Source of the DNA: Actinomycetota bacterium
GTDB taxonomy: Bacteria > Actinomycetota > Actinomycetes > Actinomycetales > Microbacteriaceae
Reading direction: 5' to 3'
NCBI GenBank assembly: GCA_009704945.1
Contig: WLDG01000006.1
Coordinates: 1-63,879, forward strand
DNA: 63,879 nt
The position numbers were made by a program, and so were the translations under genes. Below, piece by piece: positions 44,213-52,425 of the stretch. Numbering within the stretch: the stretch's first letter is position 1; every line of letters begins with the position of its first letter. The notes under the pieces were generated by a model, which saw nothing but the letters and a program-made list of their open reading frames with translations, was not told where the DNA came from and did no database searches.

Positions 44213-44266
44213 TTTCTTACCCCTCTCGGATTTAGCATCTTCATAAGAAGTTTGGGAGGTGCCAAC

Positions 44267-46723
44267 TTGTTCGAAAAATTTACCGACAAGGCCCGCAGAG
44301 TAGTCGTGCTCGCTCAAGAAGAAGCGAAGCTACTGAATCACAACTACATCGGAACCGAGCACATTTTGCTTGGTCTGATTCACGAGGGTGAAGGTGTTGC
44401 GGCCAAGGCGCTAGAAGCGCTTGGAATCAACTTGGAGCAGGTTCGCGAACAGGTTCAGGACATCATTGGGCAAGGCCAACAGGCACCGAGTGGGCACATT
44501 CCATTTACCCCAAGAGCTAAGAAAGTTTTAGAGCTGTCATTGCGCGAAGCGCTGCAGCTTGGTCACAGCTACATCGGAACTGAACACCTTCTTCTTGGTC
44601 TTATTCGAGAAGGCGAAGGCGTAGCTGCGCAGGTTCTAACCAAGCTTGGAGCTGACACCAACAAAGTTCGCCAGCAAGTAATTCAACTTTTGTCTGGCTA
44701 CCAGGGCAAAGAAACTGTTTCGGTTGGCGGAGAAGTAAATCCACAACCAAAAGGCTCACAGGTTCTAGATCAGTACGGTCGTAACCTAACGCAAGCTGCC
44801 GCTGAAGGAAAACTTGATCCAGTGGTTGGCCGAGAGCGTGAAATCGAGAGAGTCATGCAAATTCTTTCTCGCCGCACCAAGAACAATCCAATTTTGATTG
44901 GAGAGCCTGGTGTTGGAAAGACTGCAGTTGTCGAAGGACTTGCGCAGGCAATTGTCTCTGGCAACGTTCCAGAAACTCTTCGCGGCAAGCAGCTTTACAC
45001 GCTAGACATGGGATCTCTTATTGCAGGATCTCGTTACCGTGGTGATTTCGAAGAAAGACTTAAGAAGGTCACCAAAGAAATTCGCACGCGCGGCGACATC
45101 ATCACTTTTATTGATGAGATTCACACGCTGGTGGGTGCCGGTGCTGCTGAAGGCGCAATCGATGCAGCATCTATCTTGAAGCCAATGTTGGCCAGAGGCG
45201 AACTGCAGACCATAGGTGCTACAACTCTCGATGAATACCGCAAACACTTTGAAAAAGATGCCGCACTGGTTCGCAGATTCCAATCAGTTCAGGTAGCAGA
45301 ACCAACTCCTGCTATGGCAATAAACATCTTGAAGGGTCTGCGCGATCGCTACGAGGCTCACCACAAGGTTTCCATTACGGACGGCGCAATTGTTGCCGCT
45401 GTCTCAATGAGCGATCGTTATGTGACAGACCGCTTCCTGCCAGACAAGGCGATTGACCTGATTGACGAAGCTGGCGCCAGAATGCGCTTGAGCTTCCTAT
45501 CCTCACCACCTGAGTTGAAGGAAATGGAAGACAAGGTTGCGGCAGTAAAAGCGGCGAAGGAACAAGCCATTGCTGATCAAGATTTTGAACTAGCTGCGTC
45601 GAAGCGCGACGAGGAAAAGAAGCTAACTGCAGAAAAAATCAAGTTGGAGAAGCAATTCCGCGAAGGCAACGTCAAAGAAACTGGAATTGTTGACGAAGGT
45701 TTGATTGCCGAAGTGCTTGCCCAGGCTACTGGTATTCCAGTGTTCAAGCTGAGCGAAGAAGAAGGTGCGAAGCTGGTCTTCATGGAGCAGGAGCTTCACA
45801 AGCGTGTGATTGGTCAGGAAGCTGCCATCGCTGCTCTGTCGAAGTCAATTCGTCGTCAGCGCGCTGGTCTAAAGGATCCAAAGCGTCCATCTGGTTCATT
45901 CATTTTTGCTGGACCAACCGGTGTTGGAAAGACCGAGCTAGCCAAGGCGCTGGCAGAGTTCTTGTTTGATGATGAAGACGCTCTAATCGCATTAGACATG
46001 AGCGAATACAGTGAGAAGCACACAGTTTCAAGATTGTTCGGTGCTCCTCCAGGATTTGTCGGTTACGACGAGGGCGGTCAGCTGACTGAAAAGGTTCGCC
46101 GTAAGCCATTCTCGGTTGTGTTGTTTGACGAGATTGAAAAAGCTCACCCAGACATCTTTAACTCTCTGCTTCAGATTCTGGAAGAGGGGCGACTAACCGA
46201 TGGTCAGGGTCGAGTGGTTGACTTCAAGAACACAATCATCATCATGACCACCAACCTGGGAACTCGCGAGATTTCTCGCGGTGCACTCGGTTTCAGCTTG
46301 GAAGGCGACAGCCAAAACGACTACGACCAGATGAAGTCCCGAGTGAACGAAGAGCTCAAGAAGAACTTCAAACCTGAGTTCCTAAACCGTGTTGATGAAA
46401 CCATCGTCTTCCCGCAGCTAACGCGCGAAGAGCTTATGCAGATTATTGACCTATTCATCAAGCGTCTGCAGCTTCGTCTAGATGAGCGTGACCTGAAACT
46501 AGTACTAACCTCCAGCGCCAAGGATCGACTGATTGAGCTTGGTTACGAGCCGTCACTTGGTGCGAGACCACTTCGCCGAACTGTTCAACGCGAAATCGAA
46601 GATGAGATTTCTGAGCGCATCTTGACTGGCACCATCCAGAGCGCTCAAGACATCAAGGTTGACTTCGTTGATGGCAAGTTTGTATTTGAGGCAAAGACTC
46701 GCGAACCTGAGGTGGTCAAGTAA
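44267..46723 (+). CDS. clpC: ATP-dependent Clp protease ATP-binding subunit ClpC
   Basis: Hsp100 unfoldase, 818 residues, feeding substrates to ClpP. TTG at 44267 is taken as start because it gives [20 protein letters not shown], the canonical ClpC N-terminus, with GGGAGG seven bases upstream. A TTG five codons earlier is unlikely since it lies before that box. Two Clp-N repeats (about 1-145) are followed by AAA+ domain 1 ([10 protein letters not shown]). A UVR-like coiled-coil insert (about 415-460, [17 protein letters not shown]) and AAA+ domain 2 ([14 protein letters not shown]) come next. The second domain ends in the sensor-2 GARPLRR. Confidence 0.97.
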   Translation: MFEKFTDKARRVVVLAQEEAKLLNHNYIGTEHILLGLIHEGEGVAAKALEALGINLEQVREQVQDIIGQGQQAPSGHIPFTPRAKKVLELSLREALQLGHSYIGTEHLLLGLIREGEGVAAQVLTKLGADTNKVRQQVIQLLSGYQGKETVSVGGEVNPQPKGSQVLDQYGRNLTQAAAEGKLDPVVGREREIERVMQILSRRTKNNPILIGEPGVGKTAVVEGLAQAIVSGNVPETLRGKQLYTLDMGSLIAGSRYRGDFEERLKKVTKEIRTRGDIITFIDEIHTLVGAGAAEGAIDAASILKPMLARGELQTIGATTLDEYRKHFEKDAALVRRFQSVQVAEPTPAMAINILKGLRDRYEAHHKVSITDGAIVAAVSMSDRYVTDRFLPDKAIDLIDEAGARMRLSFLSSPPELKEMEDKVAAVKAAKEQAIADQDFELAASKRDEEKKLTAEKIKLEKQFREGNVKETGIVDEGLIAEVLAQATGIPVFKLSEEEGAKLVFMEQELHKRVIGQEAAIAALSKSIRRQRAGLKDPKRPSGSFIFAGPTGVGKTELAKALAEFLFDDEDALIALDMSEYSEKHTVSRLFGAPPGFVGYDEGGQLTEKVRRKPFSVVLFDEIEKAHPDIFNSLLQILEEGRLTDGQGRVVDFKNTIIIMTTNLGTREISRGALGFSLEGDSQNDYDQMKSRVNEELKKNFKPEFLNRVDETIVFPQLTREELMQIIDLFIKRLQLRLDERDLKLVLTSSAKDRLIELGYEPSLGARPLRRTVQREIEDEISERILTGTIQSAQDIKVDFVDGKFVFEAKTREPEVVK

Positions 46724-46726
46724 CTC

Positions 46727-47233
46727 TTGGCTGAGATCCAGCGCTACAAGGTAATCGAATCTCACAAAGGATTCGAGGTGAGAGATTACGAGCCTCACAC
46801 GCTGGTTACAAAACCAATGCAAGGAACCATGGGGTCCGCTAGCTATAGCGCGTTTGGTTATCTCGCAGGTTACATCGGTGGCGAGAATGAAAATCGTCAG
46901 CAGATCGCGATGACAGCGCCGGTGCTTCAGAAAAAGAGTGCTAGTGGCTTTGATGTTTCTTTTGTAATGCCACACGATTTAGTCAATGCCCCTAAGCCAA
47001 TTCGTTCTGGCATGAGTGTTGAGAGAGTCGAAGGCGGTCTAATGGCCGCCAAGCGTTTCAGTGGTGCAGCGACCGACCGGCTGTTTGAAAGCAAAGCTCA
47101 GGCTCTTATCAAAGAGCTCGAAGCAGCCGGTTTTCAAGCCGTCGGGGATGTTCAATACGCCAGATATAACGGTCCTTGGACCCCACCGGTTCTGCGCCGT
47201 AATGAAGTACTGGTAGCAATCAAGCGCATCTGA
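46727..47233 (+). CDS. SOUL family heme-binding protein
   Basis: A 168-residue SOUL/HBP-type beta-barrel protein. Matching features are KVIESHKGFEVRDYEPHTLV at the start, QIAMTAPVLQ (the conserved MTAPV), FVMPHDLV, and ending ARYNGPWTPPVLRRNEVLV. Relatives bind heme or tetrapyrroles; the role in bacteria is not settled. The start is TTG three bases after the clpC stop, so it is likely in the clpC transcript. Together with heme oxygenase and cytochrome c maturation genes elsewhere in the window it adds to the heme-related set, though they are not clustered. Confidence 0.92.
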   Translation: MAEIQRYKVIESHKGFEVRDYEPHTLVTKPMQGTMGSASYSAFGYLAGYIGGENENRQQIAMTAPVLQKKSASGFDVSFVMPHDLVNAPKPIRSGMSVERVEGGLMAAKRFSGAATDRLFESKAQALIKELEAAGFQAVGDVQYARYNGPWTPPVLRRNEVLVAIKRI

Positions 47234-47248
47234 GGCAATAATTAGCGG

Positions 47249-47743
47249 ATGCTTTCGGTTCGTTCCGCCAACACTTCAGATGTTGCAAAGATCAGACAAC
47301 TGGCCAACCCATTGGTTGAGCAGCGCGTTCTGCTTGGAAAAGAACCGGTAGAACTCTATGAATCCATTCAAGAGTTTGTGGTAGCCGAACTTGATGGTGA
47401 AGTTGTTGGCTTCGGGGCGCTACACGTGATGTGGGAAGACCTTGCGGAGGTAAGAACCTTGGCTGTTTCATCTTCTGCACAGCGCAGGGGAGTAGGGGCT
47501 GCAATTCTGCGCGAGTTGCTGGAGCGAGCAAGGGTACTCGGTATTCATCGGGTGTTCTGCCTCACTTTCGAGACCAAGTTTTTTGCCTCGCACGGATTTG
47601 AAGAGATTTCAGATGTTCCGGTAGATGCAGCTACCTATGCCGAGTTGGTCCGATCTCACGATGAAGGTGTAGCGGAATTCCTTGATTTGGCGAGAGTTAA
47701 GCAGAACACGCTGGGTAACACCAGGATGTTGAAAAAGCTCTAG
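47249..47743 (+). CDS. argA: N-acetylglutamate synthase-like GNAT acetyltransferase
   Basis: A 164-residue GNAT enzyme closely resembling the short actinobacterial ArgA (mycobacterial type). That enzyme makes N-acetylglutamate, the first step of arginine synthesis. Matching stretches are FVVAELDGEVVGFGALHVMWEDLAEVRTLAV, the acetyl-CoA loop SSAQRRGVGAAILREL, RVFCLTFETKFFASHGF, and the late GVAEFLDLARVKQNTLGNTRML. Compared with classical ArgA it lacks the N-terminal kinase-like domain, as is normal for this type. No other arg gene is nearby. Confidence 0.87.
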   Translation: MLSVRSANTSDVAKIRQLANPLVEQRVLLGKEPVELYESIQEFVVAELDGEVVGFGALHVMWEDLAEVRTLAVSSSAQRRGVGAAILRELLERARVLGIHRVFCLTFETKFFASHGFEEISDVPVDAATYAELVRSHDEGVAEFLDLARVKQNTLGNTRMLKKL

Positions 47744-47756
47744 CTAGATTAACTGT

Positions 47757-48368
47757 GTGCCAACTCAGCAACAGATCTTTCGTCGTAGACGAGCCCTCGC
47801 AGTCGTAGCGCTAGCGCTACTTGTCAGCATCATCTGGGGTATTCCACAACTCTTTAGCGGCCAGTCCGCCAACGAGATAATCGACACTGGCGATGCGCAA
47901 GTGGATGTTTCAAGTGTCGAGGATTGCGCGCCAGGGGTAGTTGCGGTTGAAGTAATGGTTGGAAGAATCAATGAAGTCAATGCCGATGGCACACAAAACC
48001 GAGAAACCTTGAACAATTTTGACTCCGGTACCTTCCCTGCCCTTTGGTATCAAATCACAAACCGAGGAACTATCGATTGTTCTTTCAATGTTGGACCCAG
48101 AGTCACCTTCTTCACCATATCTTCCGGTGATCAAACATATTGGTCATCTAAGGATTGCAACCGAGAAGGGCTGCAGGACAGCATGATTGTTCTGAAATCT
48201 GGTCAAACCGTCGAAGCCATAGCCAGTGAGTGGGAGCGTTCCTATTCGTCTGCAAATGGCTGTGGTTTAGAAGGTAACGATGTGGTGCCGGCAGCTGGCG
48301 CGACTTACAAAATTCGAGTTGAAGTCAATGGCGTTCTTTCTGAAGAAAAACGCTTTGTTTTGAATTAG
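47757..48368 (+). CDS. Membrane-anchored or secreted protein of unknown function
   Basis: A 203-residue protein with a basic N-terminus (FRRRRAL) and a single hydrophobic segment at about 13-34, acting as signal anchor. The rest is outside the membrane and looks beta-rich, with five cysteines (Cys57, Cys108, Cys133, and two near the end), suggesting disulfides. Stretches such as WYQITNRGTIDCSFNVGPRVTFF and TYKIRVEVNGVLSEEKRF suggest an immunoglobulin-like or DUF4232-like domain, which I cannot confirm. The start is GTG at 47757 shortly after the argA stop. No lipobox is present. Confidence 0.6.
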   Translation: MPTQQQIFRRRRALAVVALALLVSIIWGIPQLFSGQSANEIIDTGDAQVDVSSVEDCAPGVVAVEVMVGRINEVNADGTQNRETLNNFDSGTFPALWYQITNRGTIDCSFNVGPRVTFFTISSGDQTYWSSKDCNREGLQDSMIVLKSGQTVEAIASEWERSYSSANGCGLEGNDVVPAAGATYKIRVEVNGVLSEEKRFVLN

Positions 48369-48411
48369 TTAAAGTCGCAAATAAACTCATCGAACTAGTC
48401 GAGGAGGAAAC

Positions 48412-49134
48412 CTGAGAAAGCATTCTCAAGAGTTCTGGCTGGTTCTCATGGTGTCTCTTGGCGCCAGCGCTATTTACTCCATGCTGAGCCTGTTACGAAA
48501 ACTAACTAGCGAAGAAGGTCTTGCCGGTTCGACGGCGACAATCAATCGGCCAATGGCTGAGGTCGAATGGCTAGATTTCATTTCCCAACTAGCTGGTTTG
48601 ACTCTGAGTTTGGTGCCGGTGCTACTGGCACTGTATCTCTTATCGCTAGATCGAATCTCAATTGGGGTTTTGCCAAAGGCCAAAGACTTTCTCTGGGGTT
48701 TGGGACTTCCTGTCTTGATTGGCATTCCAGGCATCGCTCTATATGTTTGGGCAGTGCAGGCTGGAATCACAGCAAAGATCATCCCAAGCACTCTTGGTGA
48801 TTACTGGTGGACACCACTAATTCTTTTCTTATCCGCTCTTCGAGCTGGCTTGCAAGAGGAGATCATCGCAGTTGCTTTCTTTGCCAAGAAGCTTCAGCTG
48901 ATCCGACCGGAAATCACCATCGTTGCAGTGGTGCTTCTCTCCAGCCTCTTTAGAGCTAGCTACCATCTCTACCAAGGCTTCTCAGCATTCATTGGCAACT
49001 TCATCATGGGGCTAGTGTTCGCATACTTGTTCTTCCGAGTGAAGCGGGTCGCACCACTGATAATTGCTCATACCACCATGAACACAGCAGTCTTTCTTGG
49101 CTATCCCCTTATCGCACCACTACTTCCAATCTAG
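48412..49134 (+). CDS. CPBP family intramembrane protein, probable CTG start
   Basis: Membrane protein of the CPBP (CAAX protease / bacteriocin-processing, Abi) family with about six or seven helices. Family motifs are GLQEEIIAVAFF (first Glu-Glu), FRASYHLYQGF (second, with His) and IIAHTTMNTAVF (third, with His and Asn). The usual Arg after EExxx is missing, replaced by Ala/Phe. The first ATG is at 48448, but it has no ribosome-binding site. GAGGAGGAAA (48401-48410) instead precedes CTG at 48412, giving LRKHSQEFWLVLMVSLGAS, which completes the first membrane helix. I therefore place the start at CTG. Substrate unknown; the downstream genes are proC and an ArsR regulator. Confidence 0.78.
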   Translation: MRKHSQEFWLVLMVSLGASAIYSMLSLLRKLTSEEGLAGSTATINRPMAEVEWLDFISQLAGLTLSLVPVLLALYLLSLDRISIGVLPKAKDFLWGLGLPVLIGIPGIALYVWAVQAGITAKIIPSTLGDYWWTPLILFLSALRAGLQEEIIAVAFFAKKLQLIRPEITIVAVVLLSSLFRASYHLYQGFSAFIGNFIMGLVFAYLFFRVKRVAPLIIAHTTMNTAVFLGYPLIAPLLPI

Positions 49135-49143
49135 GATTCATAC

Positions 49144-49974
49144 GTGGAAAAGCTAAGAATCTGTTTTGTTGGCACAGGCTCAATGGGGTCTGCTATTTTG
49201 CATGGCCTGCTAGCGAGTGGCTATGAAAAGAAACTGATTTCAGCAACTACCAAATCTGAAGCTAGCTCTTTCAAGCTTCGAGAGCTTGGCATTAGCGCAC
49301 TCGCAACTGATACTTCGCCAGATGCCAATCAACTACTCGTGGCAGATGCTCAACTAATTGTTCTTGGCGTGAAGCCCTATCAAATCAATCAGGTTCTGAA
49401 CCAGATCAGTGAAGAAGTAAACAGGGAAGCCGTTGTCATTTCAATGGCAGCTGGAATCGAACTGGCTACCATTTCCCAGAGCTTGCCCAACCATAAGAAT
49501 CTAGTTAGAACCATGCCCAATACTCCGGCTTTAGTTGGCAAAGGAGTCACCGGTTTAGTCGGTGCTGCAAGCGCTTCGAAAGATGCCATAGAAGCAGCGA
49601 GCAATTTGTTTAGAACTGTAGGTGAAGTGGTTGAAGTGAGTGAGTCTCAGATCAACGCGCTCAGTGCCATTTCCGGTTCGGGACCAGCCTGGATTATGTA
49701 CATTGTGGAGCAATGGGAGAAAGTAGCTATCAATCAAGGATTCACTGCTGAACAAGCAGCGACGCTTGTCCGGTCAACCCTGGTTGGTTCAGCGGAACTG
49801 CTGGCAAGCAGCGATGAAGACCCAGCTGTTTTGAGAAAAAACGTTACCTCTCCGGGTGGAACCACGGAAAAACTCATCGCCACCTTGGAGGAAGCCGAAC
49901 TTTCTAAGCTGTTCGAATCATCCTTAGAGGCGGCTGTGAAAAGAGCCCGTGAAATTGCCGCCAGTAACGATTAG
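49144..49974 (+). CDS. proC: Pyrroline-5-carboxylate reductase
   Basis: Last step of proline synthesis, using NADPH, 276 residues. The N-terminal Rossmann motif is ICFVGTGSMGSAILHGLL. Further signatures are VLGVKPYQINQVL, LVRTMPNTPALVGKGVTGL and the C-terminal KNVTSPGGTTEKLIATLE, which is diagnostic for ProC. GTG start. It begins the proC-ArsR-2TM-bS22 stretch that corresponds in order to the mycobacterial proC region. Confidence 0.97.
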   Translation: MEKLRICFVGTGSMGSAILHGLLASGYEKKLISATTKSEASSFKLRELGISALATDTSPDANQLLVADAQLIVLGVKPYQINQVLNQISEEVNREAVVISMAAGIELATISQSLPNHKNLVRTMPNTPALVGKGVTGLVGAASASKDAIEAASNLFRTVGEVVEVSESQINALSAISGSGPAWIMYIVEQWEKVAINQGFTAEQAATLVRSTLVGSAELLASSDEDPAVLRKNVTSPGGTTEKLIATLEEAELSKLFESSLEAAVKRAREIAASND

Positions 49975-49983
49975 GCTTCTTGC

Positions 49984-50679
49984 ATGGCCGATATCTTTGA
50001 AGTAATTGCAGACCCAACCCGTCGTCAGATTCTTGAAGCACTCCTAGCAGCTCAGGCTGGCGGAGGAGAACTTCAGGTCAATGACTTAGTCAAAAAGACC
50101 AAACTGGGACAGCCAGCTGTTTCCAAGCATCTGAAAATTCTGCGTGATGCCAATTTGGTGGCAGCTCGCGAAGATGGCCAAAAGCGTTTCTACACCGTAA
50201 CGCCGGAACCACTGGAGGAGATTGAGGATTGGGTTATCGACTTTCTCTCACTTGGCTTTGATGCGGAAGGCGAAGAGGATCTTTCAGGAGTTCTTGGTGA
50301 CGCCGGAGCAAAACTTGGCACTTGGTTAACAGAGCGAGCTAGCTGGTTGACTGCTCAGGTTCAGGCCAAGGTCAAGGAACTTGATTTAGATGTTGATCCA
50401 AAGGATCTGGGCAGACAGCTCGGTCGAAGACTGGCAGATGCCAAAGTTCAAACAGAGCAAAGTGCCAGGGAGTTTGAAAAGCTTGCTCGCCAAACTCTGG
50501 ATGAAGTGGTGAAAGATGTCACCGCTGAGGCAAATAAAGTTGCCAAGACAGTTAAGTCTGAGACCAACAAAGTTGCCAAGACAGTCAAGACCCAGACCAA
50601 CAAAGTTGTGAAGGAAGTAAAGACTGAGGCCAAAAAAGTTGCCAAGGACGTGAAGAGCAAAGTTGGGGGTAAGAAATGA
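49984..50679 (+). CDS. ArsR-type regulator with lysine-rich 11-residue repeat tail
   Basis: A 231-residue protein. Residues 1-80 form an ArsR/SdpR-like winged helix (ADPTRRQILEALL, LGQPAVSKHLKILRDANLV, REDGQKRFYTVTPE). No metal-binding cysteines are seen. Residues 80-180 are helical. Residues 183-226 are four 11-residue repeats of the form (A/T)(N/K)KV(A/V)K-x-VK-x-x, strongly basic and amphipathic, ending in VGGKK. Such a tail resembles histone H1-like or nucleoid-protein tails and would bind DNA without sequence preference. The position after proC suggests equivalence to the mycobacterial HTH gene there. The target genes are unknown. Confidence 0.82.
   Translation: MADIFEVIADPTRRQILEALLAAQAGGGELQVNDLVKKTKLGQPAVSKHLKILRDANLVAAREDGQKRFYTVTPEPLEEIEDWVIDFLSLGFDAEGEEDLSGVLGDAGAKLGTWLTERASWLTAQVQAKVKELDLDVDPKDLGRQLGRRLADAKVQTEQSAREFEKLARQTLDEVVKDVTAEANKVAKTVKSETNKVAKTVKTQTNKVVKEVKTEAKKVAKDVKSKVGGKK
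50530..50661 (+). repeat. Four tandem 33-base in-frame repeats
   Basis: Four direct 33-base units within the ArsR-type gene, each with the core AAAGTTG followed by AAGG/AAGACAGT and AA(A/G). Units 1 and 2 are nearly identical, 3 and 4 more diverged, implying stepwise duplication. They encode the Lys/Val-rich 11-residue repeats. Confidence 0.75.
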
Positions 50680-50951
50680 GCGATGACGTTAGACAGTATG
50701 CGAAGAAGCAACTGAAAAAGAAGCAAGATTTCCGTCAGTACATGGGGGTTTATGCCCTTGTGTCAGCTCTAGTCACAGTCATTTGGTTCTTTACAACACC
50801 TGAAGGGCCCTTTTGGCCATTCTGGGTAATGTTTGGCATGGGGATTGCGGCTGTTGCAACCTGGATGGATGCCTACGGAATACTGGCGAAAAAGCCCATT
50901 ACAGAGGCCGATATTGATGCTGAGGTTGAGCGACTCAAGCGCAAAGGCTAG
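50676..50951 (+). CDS. 2TM-domain small membrane protein
   Basis: A 91-residue protein with a basic N-terminal helix (QYAKKQLKKKQDFRQYMGVY) and two membrane helices (about 24-42 and 47-66). It ends in an acidic/basic tail (ADIDAEVERLKRKG). It matches the 2TM domain pattern (PF13239-like), which is often linked to DNA-binding or histidine kinase proteins. It overlaps the ArsR gene by four bases, so a membrane partner for that regulator is an attractive but unproven idea. The bS22 gene follows 46 bases later. Confidence 0.78.
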   Translation: MSDDVRQYAKKQLKKKQDFRQYMGVYALVSALVTVIWFFTTPEGPFWPFWVMFGMGIAAVATWMDAYGILAKKPITEADIDAEVERLKRKG

Positions 50952-50997
50952 ACTTTCCCGAGTTGCCCAGTTGGGCGAAAAGCTTTGAGAGGTTTTT

Positions 50998-51096
50998 GTG
51001 GGTTCAATTATTAAGAAGCGCCGTAAGCGCATGTCGAAGAAGAAGCACCGCAAACTTCTTCGCAAGACTCGACACCAACGTCGAAACAAGAAGTAG
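50998..51096 (+). CDS. Small ribosomal protein bS22 (AURKAIP1/COX24 domain)
   Basis: A 32-residue, extremely basic protein: VGSIIKKRRKRMSKKKHRKL followed by LRKTRHQRRNKK. It is nearly the same as mycobacterial bS22, a small subunit protein seen in cryo-EM structures, and carries the AURKAIP1/COX24 signature KKRRKRMxKKKxRK. Start GTG at 50998 with AGAGG seven bases upstream. Neighbours agree with the mycobacterial proC-bS22-serB-like order. It is too short for ordinary gene finders but clearly real, and is followed by a good terminator. Confidence 0.93.
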   Translation: MGSIIKKRRKRMSKKKHRKLLRKTRHQRRNKK

Positions 51097-51100
51097 TCAG

Positions 51101-51125
51101 AACCCGTCCAAGTGGCGGGTTTTTA
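51101..51125 (+). terminator. Rho-independent terminator after bS22
   Basis: AACCCG(T)CC-AAGT-GGCGGGTT forms an 8-pair stem with one bulged T, followed by TTT(T)A. It begins five bases after the bS22 stop. Because the convergent HAD gene ends at 51123, the same hairpin may also close that transcript. Confidence 0.8.
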
Positions 51126-51827
51126 CTTATTCGGTATCTCCCGGCGGTGTTGTCTCAGGATTTCCCAACCAGCCGCCGCCGCATACTTTCTCAGCTGGGG
51201 GTCTGGGTTCACGGCAACCGGGTGACCGACTGCCGTTAGTAGGGGCAGGTCATTGGTTGAATCTGAATATCCATAAGACTGATCTAGGTCGATTCCGCGT
51301 TCTTTGGCGAGCTTCTCAACTGCATGAAGTTTCGCTTTTCCATGCAGAGGATCTCCAACCAGTTCACCAGTTAGAACTCCATCTTTGTGACCAACCAGAG
51401 TTCCAAGTGCACCATTTGCGCCCAGGTCATTAGCAATTGCTTCGACTAGTTCGACTGGGGCAGCTGACACGAGCCAGACCTCATGTCCTTCTTGCAGGTG
51501 GTATTTCACAAGCTCAACGCTTCTTGGCCAGAGCCTCGGTTTGATTTCGTCTCGGTAGACCTCATCAATTAGTCCGCGTAATTCTTCTACTGAGTGCCCC
51601 TTGGTAAGAGACAAAGCCTTGTCCTTGATGTTGGCCATCTTGGAATTCTTCTCTCCGCGCCTAATGAACCTCAGGTGTTCCCACATAAAGTGCCAGATGT
51701 CTCGTCGCTTGATGCTTCCACCTGAGAACGCAACTTTCCCAAACAGGATTGAAATTGAACCACGAACTAGCGTGTTATCGACATCGAAGAATGCAGCAAT
51801 CTTCGGGCTAGGGCTGGTCTCGGGCAC
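51123..51827 (-). CDS. HAD-IB family phosphatase (SerB-like)
   Basis: A 234-residue HAD-superfamily hydrolase of subfamily IB. Motif I is AAFFDVDNTLVRGS with nucleophile Asp and acid/base Asp. Motif II is VWLVSAAPVELVE, the Lys is in GKAKLHAVEKL, and motif IV is YGYSDSTNDLPLL. Mycobacterial equivalents beside proC are annotated serB1, but phosphoserine specificity is not shown, and related IB enzymes act on phospholipid-like or sugar phosphates. It converges on bS22 and its start is close to a divergent glutaredoxin-like gene, as in mycobacteria. The start is ATG at 51827. Confidence 0.9.
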   Translation of the reverse strand: MPETSPSPKIAAFFDVDNTLVRGSISILFGKVAFSGGSIKRRDIWHFMWEHLRFIRRGEKNSKMANIKDKALSLTKGHSVEELRGLIDEVYRDEIKPRLWPRSVELVKYHLQEGHEVWLVSAAPVELVEAIANDLGANGALGTLVGHKDGVLTGELVGDPLHGKAKLHAVEKLAKERGIDLDQSYGYSDSTNDLPLLTAVGHPVAVNPDPQLRKYAAAAGWEILRQHRREIPNK

Positions 51828-51869
51828 CGGCTAAGTCTATTGCCAATGTATTTCGCCTAATCTTGCTAC

Positions 51870-52139
51870 ATGGATTATGACGCAGAATTAACTCTCATTA
51901 CGCGGCAAGGTTGCCACCTCTGCGAAGAGGCGAGTAATGACTTGGCGCGATTAGTGGCTCGCTTTTCGGCACTCTATCCAGATAAGCCTTATGCAGTAGA
52001 GGTCTTGGATGTTGATTCTGATTCAGCTTTGCAAAGGAAATATTCTGAGGAGGTTCCTGTTCTGCTCCTAAATGGCAAACAGGTAAGTTTCTTCAAAATC
52101 GATGTTGATCGCGTTTTAGCTTTGATGGAAAAACTCTAA
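51870..52139 (+). CDS. Glutaredoxin-like (DUF836) thiol protein
   Basis: An 89-residue thioredoxin-fold protein with redox motif CHLC in TRQGCHLCEEASNDLARL, cis-Pro region EEVPVLLLNGKQV and a final helix. It matches the glutaredoxin family/DUF836 proteins found near the SerB-like gene in actinobacteria. It likely acts in thiol exchange, perhaps with mycothiol; the partner is unknown. ATG at 51870 has no Shine-Dalgarno sequence but TAATCT lies 10-15 bases upstream, compatible with a leaderless transcript. Confidence 0.9.
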   Translation: MDYDAELTLITRQGCHLCEEASNDLARLVARFSALYPDKPYAVEVLDVDSDSALQRKYSEEVPVLLLNGKQVSFFKIDVDRVLALMEKL

Positions 52140-52156
52140 AAAGTCTTTCCGAAATG

Positions 52157-52191
52157 TTGCATTATTGCTACATAGTATTTATACTACATCC
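52157..52191 (+). promoter_or_regulatory. Promoter with operator-like palindrome for the XRE gene
   Basis: TTGCAT (52157-52162) and TATACT (52180-52185) are 17 bases apart, a very good sigma-70 promoter. The inverted repeat TAGTAT-TT-ATACTA (52173-52186) covers the -10. +1 would fall at about the ATG at 52192, so the XRE mRNA is probably leaderless and self-repressed. Confidence 0.65.
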
Positions 52192-52425
52192 ATGGGTCGT
52201 AAACCGAAATCAGACGAAGACCGGGTAGCCAACCGGGTCGAGGATTTCCGCACCCAGGCTGGGTTGAGTCGGCAGGAATTAGCCGATCAGGTCGGCGTTC
52301 ACTATCAAACAATCGGATACATCGAACGCGGTGAGTATTCGCCTTCATTGGTGCTGGCGCTACAAATTGCAGATGTTTTAGGGGCCAGCGTCGAGGAGAT
52401 TTTCTGGCTTGAAGAGGAAAGCTAA
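52192..52425 (+). CDS. XRE-family transcriptional regulator
   Basis: A 77-residue helix-turn-helix protein like SinR/YozG types: FRTQAGLSRQELADQVGVHYQTIGYIERGEYSPSLVLALQIADVLG is the full HTH_3 domain. The C-terminus ASVEEIFWLEEES is the usual XRE ending. ATG at 52192 is chosen over TTG at 52165 because the promoter's -10 box lies between them. Its stop shares a base with the next ATG (TAATG), so it is translationally coupled to the membrane protein gene, a common regulator/membrane pair. It probably represses this cassette in response to an unknown cue. Confidence 0.92.
   Translation: MGRKPKSDEDRVANRVEDFRTQAGLSRQELADQVGVHYQTIGYIERGEYSPSLVLALQIADVLGASVEEIFWLEEES

Noticed and set aside
50530-50661. 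Tandem 33-base repeats as a CRISPR or VNTR-only element
   Set aside because: They are in frame, without spacers, and encode a continuous helical tail of a real gene.
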